Origin: Lentibacillus kapialis
GTDB taxonomy: Bacteria; Bacillota; Bacilli; Bacillales; Amphibacillaceae
Direction of reading: 5' to 3'
DNA: 42,584 nt
NCBI RefSeq assembly: GCF_014646635.1
Contig: NZ_BMNQ01000029.1
Span: 1 to 42,584, forward strand
This document shows, one piece after another, positions 16,989-24,096 of the stretch (the stretch's first letter is position 1; each line of letters begins with the position of its first letter). The notes under the pieces were generated by a model. The model was not told the origin of the DNA. It did not search any database and saw nothing but the letters and a program-made list of their open reading frames with translations. The translations under genes and the position numbers were made by a program.

Positions 16989-18011
16989 ATGGAAGCTTTA
17001 GTTTATGAAGGTAATAAAACTTTATGTGTGCGGGACGTAAAAAAACCGGAAATAAAACAAGGTGAAGTGCTTATAAAAGTCTCATATGCAGGTATTTGTG
17101 GTTCTGACTTACTTATTTGGAATGGTGGTTATCCAAGAGTCACACCTCCTATAACAATAGGACATGAATTCAGTGGTATAATTGAACAAGTAGGATCGTC
17201 TGAATCAGAATTTAACGAAGGCGATCGCGTGGTTGTTGAGCCACTTATTACCTGTGGTATATGCCCAGCCTGTGAAACAGGTGATTATAATTTGTGCACT
17301 AAATTAAATTTAACCGGTATAGATCAAAATGGTGGTATGGCACAGTATGTAAGCGTCTCTGAAAACCAAGTAATACAAATTCCTGATAATGTTACATTGA
17401 GAGATGCTGCTTTTACCGAGCCTTTAGCTGTTGGTGTCCATATGACTGGACAAGCTAATGTATCTGCAAACCATGTTGTTTTGGTAGTGGGTGGTGGCCC
17501 TATTGGATTAATTGCTGCATCCGTTGCTAGATCAAAAAGCGCAGACGTATATATATCTGAAATTAATGATTTTCGCTTAAATAAAGCTCAAGAATTAGGT
17601 TTTAAGACGATTAATCCAAAAGAAACGGATGTTACAAGTGTTTTAGAATCTATTACTGAAGGATATGGATGTGATGTAGCTATTGAAGCCACTGGTACAG
17701 CTTTTGGTTTAACAGATTGTATTGAAACTACTAAACCAAGAGGTACAGTTCTTATAGGTGGAATGGCTAAGAAAAAACTTGAGGTTGATACGTATAGAAT
17801 TTTGGCTAAGGAACTTCATGTAACCGGGTCACGTGTTTATACAAGGAAAGATTTTGTTGAAGCATTGGAATTGATAAAGACAAATAAATTCATTCCAAAG
17901 AATCTTGTAACGCACCTTGTTCGCTTAGATGAAGCTGTTTCGAGAGGGTTTGAGCCGATTGAACAAGGTGAATCAGTAATGAAAGTATTAATTACTATTG
18001 ATAAAGGATAG
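16989..18011 (+). CDS. zinc-dependent alcohol/polyol dehydrogenase (MDR family)
   Basis: Cytosolic medium-chain dehydrogenase of 340 residues. The catalytic-zinc region shows Cys-Gly-Ser-Asp near residue 38 and Gly-His-Glu-Phe-Ser-Gly near 58. The four Cys of the structural zinc site lie in Cys-Gly-Ile-Cys-Pro-Ala-Cys and the Cys seven residues later. The Rossmann motif is Gly-Gly-Gly-Pro-Ile-Gly-Leu near residue 163, followed by an acidic end of strand 2, suggesting NAD. It resembles sorbitol, threonine and galactitol-type dehydrogenases that interconvert secondary alcohols and ketones. The start at 16989 follows AAGGGGAG. The kinase starts seven bases after its stop, so they are surely co-transcribed; oxidation to a ketone followed by phosphorylation is a plausible order (inference). 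Confidence 0.88.
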   Translation: MEALVYEGNKTLCVRDVKKPEIKQGEVLIKVSYAGICGSDLLIWNGGYPRVTPPITIGHEFSGIIEQVGSSESEFNEGDRVVVEPLITCGICPACETGDYNLCTKLNLTGIDQNGGMAQYVSVSENQVIQIPDNVTLRDAAFTEPLAVGVHMTGQANVSANHVVLVVGGGPIGLIAASVARSKSADVYISEINDFRLNKAQELGFKTINPKETDVTSVLESITEGYGCDVAIEATGTAFGLTDCIETTKPRGTVLIGGMAKKKLEVDTYRILAKELHVTGSRVYTRKDFVEALELIKTNKFIPKNLVTHLVRLDEAVSRGFEPIEQGESVMKVLITIDKG

Positions 18012-18018
18012 GTTGCTT

Positions 18019-19539
18019 ATGTCAAGGGAATTCGTATTGGGGGTAGATCATGGTACTGGAGGGTGTAAAGTAACATGTTTACGATCAGATGGAAAAGTCG
18101 TTTCAGAAGCTTACGCACCCTACCATTCATTCTACCCACAAGAACGTTGGGTAGAACAGGACCCAGATCATTGGATAGAATCGGCTGTTAAAGCTTGTCA
18201 AGAAGTATTGTCAAAGTTTACAGCTGATGAACGAAAAAAGGTAAAAGGAATAGGTTTTTCAGCCCCTCACCATGTTGCGGTGTTGCTAAATAAAAATGAG
18301 CAAGTAATACGCAACCCGATTATGTGGAATGACCAAAGAAGTGGTGATGAGTCTCAGGAGTTATCTGAAAGATATGGTGAACGTATTTTTGAATTGACAT
18401 CAAATGCACCAACACCAACATGGACTTTATGTCATTTACGTTGGATACAGAAAAATGAACCCAAAGCATTCCAAAACATTAGACACATATTACTTATGAA
18501 AGATTATGTTCGTTATCGTTTTGGAGGTGAAATGGCAACAGATTATATTGAGGCCGAAGGAACGCTATTGTATAACATTAATAAACAAGAATGGTCTGAA
18601 GAATTATGTGGATTAATATCACTTAATTCCGATGTTCTTCCTAATATTTGTGATCCAATGGAACAGTCAGGGGAATTAATCCCTGAAATGGCAGAAGCGC
18701 TAAATCTTCCTCCAGGAATCCCGATTATTATCGGAGTGCCAGACACGGCTGCTGAGATTTATGGTAGCGGGGTAGTATCTGAAAAATCAGGATTAGTGAA
18801 GCTCGCTACTGCCGGAAATTTTTCCATTTCCACACAAAATAAGGTTAGGAATTCTAAAATAACAACATATCATCATGTGATTAATAACCTGTACTATCAA
18901 AACAGTGCCACAAATTTTGCGGCTTCATCGTACAGATGGTTTAAAGAGGGGTTCCTAAAAGAAACAGAAGGTGATGCTAGTCATGATTCCGTATATAATA
19001 TTATGAATAAGAAAATGGAATATATATCCCCGGGTTCGGAAGGTTTAATTTTTCATCCTTATTTAAATGGAGAGAGGTCTCCACATTGGGATCCCTATTT
19101 AAAAGGAAGCTTTTTTGGTATTACAGCTCGACATTCGAGAAAACATTTTGCTAGAGCAATTTTAGAAGGGGTAGGATATTCAATAAGAGACGCTTCTGAT
19201 GAATTTCCATTTGATGTGAACTCTCCGCTTAAAATTATTGGTGGTGGAAGCAAAGGTGAACTTTGGGTTCAAATCATGGCTAATATAATGAATAATGAAA
19301 TGGAAGTTCCTCAAAACAGTGATTCTTCTTTTGGAACTTGTTTAATTGTAGCAACAAGTGTAGGCTGGTTCGAATGCTTAAAAGAGGCAACAGAGAATGC
19401 ACAAAAAATAGTGTATAGAGCAACTCCAAAGAAGGATGCAGTTAATAAATATAACGAATTATTTGAGATATATCGTGAGTTCTACAATAATACTAAGGAT
19501 TTGTCACATAAACTAACAAATATTCAAGAAAGAATCTAA
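18019..19539 (+). CDS. FGGY-family carbohydrate kinase (xylulokinase-like)
   Basis: Sugar or polyol kinase of 506 residues with the actin-like two-domain fold. FGGY_N starts with Gly-Val-Asp-His-Gly-Thr-Gly-Gly (phosphate loop) and has Met-Trp-Asn-Asp-Gln-Arg near residue 108. Gly-Val-Pro-Asp-Thr-Ala carries the expected catalytic Asp near residue 243. FGGY_C has Leu-Asn-Gly-Glu-Arg-Ser-Pro-His-Trp and the adenosine motif Gly-Gly-Gly-Ser-Lys-Gly-Glu. FGGY enzymes phosphorylate ketoses, glycerol or polyols with ATP, and family-level resemblance does not fix the substrate. I use ATG 18019, behind AAGGATAGG that overlaps the end of the dehydrogenase gene. It traps the product of the two upstream oxidoreductases in the cell (inference). 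Confidence 0.87.
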   Translation: MSREFVLGVDHGTGGCKVTCLRSDGKVVSEAYAPYHSFYPQERWVEQDPDHWIESAVKACQEVLSKFTADERKKVKGIGFSAPHHVAVLLNKNEQVIRNPIMWNDQRSGDESQELSERYGERIFELTSNAPTPTWTLCHLRWIQKNEPKAFQNIRHILLMKDYVRYRFGGEMATDYIEAEGTLLYNINKQEWSEELCGLISLNSDVLPNICDPMEQSGELIPEMAEALNLPPGIPIIIGVPDTAAEIYGSGVVSEKSGLVKLATAGNFSISTQNKVRNSKITTYHHVINNLYYQNSATNFAASSYRWFKEGFLKETEGDASHDSVYNIMNKKMEYISPGSEGLIFHPYLNGERSPHWDPYLKGSFFGITARHSRKHFARAILEGVGYSIRDASDEFPFDVNSPLKIIGGGSKGELWVQIMANIMNNEMEVPQNSDSSFGTCLIVATSVGWFECLKEATENAQKIVYRATPKKDAVNKYNELFEIYREFYNNTKDLSHKLTNIQERI

Positions 19540-19617
19540 ATTTTATTCAAGATATAATTCACTGATATATTTGAATACTAAAATTAAAGGTATATAAGGA
19601 AGGTTAGGTGTAAAACA

Positions 19618-19818
19618 TTGCCATTTATTCATGTAGAAATATTAGAAGGTTTGACAGAAGACCAAAAACAAGAAATTGTTGAAGAAGTAACATCATCATT
19701 TCAGAGAGTTGCTAAAGTACCCCAGGATAAAGTTTTTATTTTCTTTGAGGATTTAACAAAAAGTAATTATGCTAAAAATGGTAGCTTAGTATCTCGTTTG
19801 CAGGATAAAAACTTATGA
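19618..19818 (+). CDS. 4-oxalocrotonate tautomerase-family protein
   Basis: A very small enzyme of 66 codons, the normal size for this family, which acts as an oligomer. Translation from TTG 19618 gives Met-Pro-Phe-Ile-His-Val, so removal of Met leaves the Pro-1 that serves as general base in keto-enol tautomerisation. The segment Glu-Gly-Leu-Thr-Glu-Asp-Gln-Lys-Gln is typical, but position 11 is Leu where classical 4-oxalocrotonate tautomerases have Arg. A different substrate or a different member of the superfamily is therefore likely. It lies between the kinase and the GntR regulator genes and belongs to the same gene group. Its role may be to interconvert enol and keto forms of an oxoacid made by the upstream oxidase (inference). 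Confidence 0.82.
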   Translation: MPFIHVEILEGLTEDQKQEIVEEVTSSFQRVAKVPQDKVFIFFEDLTKSNYAKNGSLVSRLQDKNL

Positions 19819-19848
19819 TAATCGATAATATACTTTATAGGAGTCATG

Positions 19849-20568
19849 ATGATGCTTACTAATCATATTCCGATTTATATGCAGATTGCGGATGATATTA
19901 GAAATAAGATTCTCAATGAAGAATACAAGATTAATTCCAAAATTCCAACAGAAGATATGATTGTTGAGCAGTATGATGTATCACGTATGACAGGAAGACA
20001 AGCAGTTACTGAGTTGGTTAATGAGGGATTGGTATACAGGGTACATGGAAAAGGTGTTTTCGTGTCTAGAAAGAAGTTGGAAAGGAACCTAAACAGGTTA
20101 AATGGTTTTTACGAAGACATGAAAGAAAAAGGATATACTCCTGGATCTAAAATAATTAAATTTCATAAAAGGTTGCCAACTCAAAGAGAACAGCACATTT
20201 TATTAATGAAATCAAACCAAGAGGTTTACTATATTAGACGCATTCGCTATATTGATGATATTCCTATTGCGCTTCAAAGTTTAATAGTACCGGTACATCG
20301 AGTGCCTAATCTTGATTGTATTGACTTGAATCAAAGATCCTTTTATTCCTATTTAGAAGAAAATGGTACTCCGCTTAAGAAAGCGGAGCAAAGAATGGAA
20401 GCTATTATGGCACCTGAAATAGCAAATGAAATGGATATTTCGCCAAAGTTACCGTTCTTTTATTTTGAAAGAATATCATGCGATAAGAATGAAGTGCCTT
20501 TAGAGTTACTATCTTCATACTTTAGAGGGGATCAATATTCTTATGCGATAACATTATACAGAGATTAA
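19849..20568 (+). CDS. GntR-family repressor with UTRA domain (HutC subfamily)
   Basis: DNA-binding regulator of about 239 residues. The winged helix (1-70) has the GntR pattern: Pro-Ile-Tyr-Met-Gln-Ile-Ala-Asp at the start, Ile-Pro-Thr-Glu-Asp, Val-Ser-Arg-Met-Thr-Gly-Arg-Gln-Ala, and a wing ending Gly-Lys-Gly-Val-Phe-Val. Residues 85-235 form a UTRA ligand-binding domain with an Ile-Arg-Arg-Ile-Arg strand. Three ATG codons lie in a row; 19849 or 19852 have better spacing from AGGAG (19839-19843) than 19846. HutC-type regulators bind TTGTATATACAA-like palindromes, and two such sites lie before tctC and before the oxidase gene. It is therefore the likely local repressor of this unit, released by the substrate or an intermediate. 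Confidence 0.88.
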   Translation: MMLTNHIPIYMQIADDIRNKILNEEYKINSKIPTEDMIVEQYDVSRMTGRQAVTELVNEGLVYRVHGKGVFVSRKKLERNLNRLNGFYEDMKEKGYTPGSKIIKFHKRLPTQREQHILLMKSNQEVYYIRRIRYIDDIPIALQSLIVPVHRVPNLDCIDLNQRSFYSYLEENGTPLKKAEQRMEAIMAPEIANEMDISPKLPFFYFERISCDKNEVPLELLSSYFRGDQYSYAITLYRD

Positions 20569-20636
20569 AGATTGTCAGTCATTTTTAAGCTTTAATTAGT
20601 TAGTTTTTATTTATTATTAGCTTAAGGGGTGAAAAT

Positions 20637-21767
20637 ATGAAAGTAAAATCTGCTGTACTAACAGAGTCCGGGGCTACGTCTCCATATGTAGAATCATTAC
20701 CAATTAAAATTGAAACCTTGGATCTTGATCCTCCGGGAGAAGGCGAGGTTTTAGTGAATATTAAAGCAGCAAGTTTATGCCACTCCGATTTATCCGTAGT
20801 TAATGGAACTCGCCCACGTCCAACACCAATGGCATTAGGACATGAAGCATCAGGTGTAGTGGATAAAGTTGGTGAGGGTGTTCACAATTTTGTCCCTGGT
20901 GATAAAGTGGTTTGTGTATTCGTACCAAGTTGTGGTAATTGTCTATCTTGTCGTGAGGGGCGGCCAGCTCTATGCGAAGTTGGTGGAAAAGCTAATAATG
21001 ACGGAACATTACTAAATGGAAATATTTGTTTACACAAGAATGGTAAAGATATATATCATCATCTAGGTGTATCCGCGTTTTCGGATTATGTGGTTGTGAA
21101 TAAAAATTCATTGGTAAAAGTAAATAATGATATCCCTTTTGATAAATTAGCTTTGTTTGGTTGTGCGGTGATTACAGGAGTTGGTGCTGTTACAAATACT
21201 GCAGATATTAAGTTTGGGAGCACCGTTGCAATTGTTGGTCTGGGGGGAGTTGGATTGAGCGCTCTTATGGGAGCAATTGCGGCGGGGGCCAGCCATATTA
21301 TTGCAATTGATATTAATGATGAAAAATTGAAATATGCTAAGAAATTAGGGGCTACAGATACATTTAATTCTAAAGATAAGAAAGTCATAGATGAAGTTCT
21401 TAAAGCATCAATAGGCGGGGTAGATTATGCATTTGAAACAGCAGGAGCAATCGCTGCAATGGAAGTTGCATATGGTATAACGAAACGTGGAGGATCAACG
21501 GTTACAACTGGATTGCCAAATCCAGAACAGTTTTTTTCTTTTCCATATGTTACTTTAACCGCTGAAGAAAAAAGTATAAAAGGCTCGTATGTTGGAAGTT
21601 GTGTTCCTCAAAGGGATATTCCCAGATTTATAGATTTATACGGACAAAACAAACTTCCGGTTGATGAGTTGCATACAGATACAATATCACTAAAAGAGAT
21701 TAATGAAGGTTTTGATAAGTTAGAAAATGGTGAGGCACTTAGGATCGTAATTGATTTAAGTAAATAA
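20637..21767 (+). CDS. zinc-dependent alcohol dehydrogenase, class III-like
   Basis: Medium-chain dehydrogenase of 376 residues, longer than the one at 16989 and of a different branch (liver-alcohol or aryl-alcohol type). Catalytic zinc ligands appear as Cys-His-Ser-Asp near residue 47 and Gly-His-Glu-Ala-Ser near 69. The structural zinc loop is Cys-Gly-Asn-Cys-Leu-Ser-Cys plus a Cys eight residues further on. The Rossmann motif Gly-Leu-Gly-Gly-Val-Gly-Leu is near 202, followed by Ile-Asp-Ile-Asn, suggesting NAD. It interconverts primary alcohols and aldehydes. An aldehyde dehydrogenase lies downstream, so alcohol to aldehyde to acid is a reasonable route. The start is ATG 20637 after AAGGGGTG. 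A hairpin terminator follows at 21811. Confidence 0.88.
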   Translation: MKVKSAVLTESGATSPYVESLPIKIETLDLDPPGEGEVLVNIKAASLCHSDLSVVNGTRPRPTPMALGHEASGVVDKVGEGVHNFVPGDKVVCVFVPSCGNCLSCREGRPALCEVGGKANNDGTLLNGNICLHKNGKDIYHHLGVSAFSDYVVVNKNSLVKVNNDIPFDKLALFGCAVITGVGAVTNTADIKFGSTVAIVGLGGVGLSALMGAIAAGASHIIAIDINDEKLKYAKKLGATDTFNSKDKKVIDEVLKASIGGVDYAFETAGAIAAMEVAYGITKRGGSTVTTGLPNPEQFFSFPYVTLTAEEKSIKGSYVGSCVPQRDIPRFIDLYGQNKLPVDELHTDTISLKEINEGFDKLENGEALRIVIDLSK

Positions 21768-21810
21768 ATCACGAAGAAAATACGAAGGCTAAAAAAGTTT
21801 AATACCCCTC

Positions 21811-21842
21811 AAGAAGGTTGGCTAGCCCACCTTCTTCATCAA
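21811..21842 (+). terminator. hairpin terminator after the class III-like dehydrogenase
   Basis: AAGAAGG at 21811-21817 pairs with CCTTCTT at 21830-21836; the GGCTAGCC core inside (21820-21827) is itself self-complementary. The T run is weak. Together with the relic at 21858 it fills the 367-base gap before the aldehyde dehydrogenase. Confidence 0.5.
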
Positions 21843-21857
21843 AATTCTGGGTTCTTC

Positions 21858-22103
21858 CTATTCTTTAGAGAAACACGCAAAATTGGTGCAATGGCAGATC
21901 TTGCAATTGTGGAAGCTAGTGAGTCAAAGCAGATTGTTACTTCTTTCAGCGGGGATAAATTCGAATGTTGTTCGGTAACTTGCACCACTTGTATAACAGA
22001 TAAAATATTAGAACAGGGGTTGTATATACTGGAAAGAGTCTTCAGCAAAGTGGATTATATGGAGGGAGTTACTGGTAACATGTCATTTGACTCATTTACT
22101 TAA
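21858..22103 (+). pseudogene. relic of a class III aminotransferase C-terminus (gabT-like)
   Basis: One frame reads Arg-Glu-Thr-Arg-Lys-Ile-Gly-Ala-Met-Ala and later ITDKILEQGLYILERVFSKV, the pattern of the last domain of 4-aminobutyrate-type aminotransferases (usually Arg-Gly-Leu-Gly-Ala-Met and then Ile-Thr-Asp-Glu with a Gly-Leu-Ile-Leu helix). The Arg-Phe-Leu-Pro-Pro strand expected between them is scrambled into a Cys/Thr stretch. Nothing upstream encodes the PLP-binding part. A gabD-like gene starts 31 bases downstream, so a former gabT-gabD pair is likely. The frame has an ATG at 21891, but I do not regard it as a gene. Confidence 0.5.
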
Positions 22104-22134
22104 TTTGATTGGTTAGCAGAAAGGGGTAATATAC

Positions 22135-23526
22135 ATGCCGGAAACACTACGGGTGACAAATCCTGCAACAGGAGAGCTTGTTGATGAAATAAGAATAAAT
22201 ACTAGGGAAGAAATTTTTGAGAGATTGTCAAAAGGTCACTCAGCATTTAAACAATGGTCCAAAGTGAATGCACATGAACGGTCAAGATTGTTAAAAAAAT
22301 GGTCCGATCGAATCCAGGAAAATAAAACAGATATTGCCAGAGTCATGACGCTGGAAAGTGGGAAACCCATCAAAGAGTCCTTAGGTGAAGTGGATTATGC
22401 AACCAGTTACATCGAATGGTATGCAGAAGAGGCAAAACGTATTTATGGTCGTACCATCCCGGCCAATACAGAATCCAAACGTATAATTGTCACGCTTCAG
22501 CCAGTGGGACTTGTTGCAGCCATTACACCATGGAATTTTTCTGCGGCCATGATGACGAGAAAAGCTGCGCCGGCACTCGCTGCAGGATGCACGTTCGTGG
22601 TGAAACCAGCAGAGGAAACCCCTCTGACAACAATTAAATTTATTGAGTTGGCACATGAGGCTGGTATACCTGAAGATGCAGTTCAATGTGTAAACGGGTA
22701 TGGCAATGAAGTCGGGAAACTGTTCACCGATAGTGAATACGTGCGCAAAATTACATTTACAGGGTCCACCCCAGTCGGAAAGCATCTTATTAAAAACAGT
22801 GCAGATACATTGAAACATGTCTCGATGGAATTAGGCGGGCATGCCCCACTGATTATCGCAGAAGATGCGGATCTTGGTTTTGCTGTCGCCCAAACGATGG
22901 CTTCCAAGTTCAGAAATGCCGGTCAAACGTGTATATGTGCGAATCGCGTGTTTGTACATGAAAATATAGCTGAGGAGTTCTCCGACAAGTTAACCAAAGA
23001 AGTTAGCAAACTAACAGTAGGGAATGGTATAGAAGAACAGACACAAGTTGGACCTGTGATTAATGAAAAAGGCTATGACAAGGTAATTTCACAACTTGAG
23101 GACGCCACGGAAAAAGGAGCAAAGGTGTTATGTGGCAATCAATTTAATGCCAACAGAGAAGCAGGTTATTTTTATATCCATCCGACTGTACTCAAAAATG
23201 TAAACGAAAACATGAAAATGATGCAGGAAGAAACATTCGGACCAGTTGTCCCAATAACAACCTTTGAATCAGTTGAAGAAGCGGTGAAGATTGCCAATGC
23301 AACACCTTTTGGATTAGCTGCCTATTTCTTTACCAATGATTATCGAAAAGGAACATTTCTTCACGAAAACTTAAACTTCGGTATTGTTGGCTGGAACGAT
23401 GGTGCCCCGTCTGCCGCACACGCACCATTTGGTGGCATGAAAGAAAGCGGATTAGGACGTGAAGGTGGCATAGAAGGTATTGAACCTTATTTGGAAACAA
23501 AGTATTTGTCTGTTGGAGGATTGTAA
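22135..23526 (+). CDS. gabD: NAD(P)-dependent aldehyde dehydrogenase, succinate-semialdehyde type
   Basis: Aldehyde dehydrogenase of 463 residues, a typical length for GabD-like enzymes. Visible landmarks: Thr-Pro-Trp-Asn-Phe near residue 133, Val-Lys-Pro-Ala-Glu-Glu-Thr-Pro (cofactor Lys), Phe-Thr-Gly-Ser-Thr-Pro-Val-Gly (nucleotide loop), the catalytic Glu in Met-Glu-Leu-Gly-Gly-His-Ala-Pro near 236, the catalytic Cys in Asn-Ala-Gly-Gln-Thr-Cys near 270, and Pro-Phe-Gly-Gly-Met-Lys-Glu-Ser-Gly. Family members oxidise succinate semialdehyde to succinate, but related ones take other semialdehydes. The start at 22135 follows GAAAGGGG. Base composition is less AT-rich than its neighbours, which suggests a separate origin. 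The decayed gabT-like relic just upstream supports the semialdehyde assignment. Confidence 0.87.
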   Translation: MPETLRVTNPATGELVDEIRINTREEIFERLSKGHSAFKQWSKVNAHERSRLLKKWSDRIQENKTDIARVMTLESGKPIKESLGEVDYATSYIEWYAEEAKRIYGRTIPANTESKRIIVTLQPVGLVAAITPWNFSAAMMTRKAAPALAAGCTFVVKPAEETPLTTIKFIELAHEAGIPEDAVQCVNGYGNEVGKLFTDSEYVRKITFTGSTPVGKHLIKNSADTLKHVSMELGGHAPLIIAEDADLGFAVAQTMASKFRNAGQTCICANRVFVHENIAEEFSDKLTKEVSKLTVGNGIEEQTQVGPVINEKGYDKVISQLEDATEKGAKVLCGNQFNANREAGYFYIHPTVLKNVNENMKMMQEETFGPVVPITTFESVEEAVKIANATPFGLAAYFFTNDYRKGTFLHENLNFGIVGWNDGAPSAAHAPFGGMKESGLGREGGIEGIEPYLETKYLSVGGL

Positions 23527-23570
23527 GAGCTGTTCAGCTAAAAATGAATTTCTTATCTAAGATAATTTAT

Positions 23571-23641
23571 GTGAGGTTTCAAAACCTCACAAATTTCAAT
23601 GAAAACACGAAAATGGGTTGAAGACAAGTTCGTGTTTTTAG
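23571..23641 (+). terminator. two hairpins after the aldehyde dehydrogenase
   Basis: GTGAGGTTT/AAACCTCAC at 23571-23590 form a tight stem. AAAACACGAA (23602-23611) then pairs with TTCGTGTTTT (23629-23638), ending in a T run. The second is the better terminator. Confidence 0.6.
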
Positions 23642-23850
23642 TGACCTAATAATACAACATGAGAAAAATGAGGAATCCAAGAAATACTAAATAAAACCGT
23701 CGAGTAAGGATGGCTTGATGTAAGCCGCCTATAGATCTTTATATTAAAGTTATTTTTGACCTCCTAGTCAATTATTAGCCTGTATTAAAATTAAGGCGCA
23801 GCTTATATCTGAATAATAGACACCTTGGTATATTTATAAAGTGCATAAGA

Positions 23851-23893
23851 ACTCCCGTAGAATTATTTTAGTTTTTTCTGCGGGAGGTTTTTG
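23851..23893 (+). terminator. hairpin terminator in the 23.5-24.1 kb gap
   Basis: ACTCCCGTAG at 23851-23860 pairs with CTGCGGGAGGT at 23879-23888 (one G-U pair), followed by TTTTTG. No gene lies directly upstream. From 23642 to 23850 I see nothing coding, so this may end a short untranslated RNA or be the leftover of a lost gene. Confidence 0.55.
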
Positions 23894-23971
23894 TGTAGAA
23901 AAAAACCTATATAGAGTGGACTATTCACTAAAGTTACTCACTTTTTGGAATAACGATTTTTCTTAATAGTC

Positions 23972-24000
23972 TTGACAATCAGTCAATATCCGTGATAGTT
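23972..24000 (+). promoter_or_regulatory. candidate promoter of the TRAP operon
   Basis: TTGACA at 23972-23977 is followed after 17 bases by ATAGTT at 23995-24000. The -35 box is perfect and the -10 box poor, which would suit a regulated promoter. The palindrome at 24006 lies directly downstream. Confidence 0.45.
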
Positions 24001-24005
24001 TAAAC

Positions 24006-24031
24006 GTACCATGTAACATGTTACATGGTAC
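24006..24031 (+). promoter_or_regulatory. perfect 26-bp palindrome, operator of the TRAP operon
   Basis: The left arm GTACCATGTAACA (24006-24018) is the exact inverse complement of the right arm TGTTACATGGTAC (24019-24031). Located just after the candidate -10 box and 65 bases before the permease start, it is well placed for a repressor. The GntR/FCD protein encoded at 27136 is the likely ligand-responsive partner (inference). Confidence 0.65.
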
Positions 24032-24096
24032 AAGGAACTTAAAAACCTTTGTAAACGGATTCACTATTGTTGCTATAAGAAGTGAGGTGAAAACTT

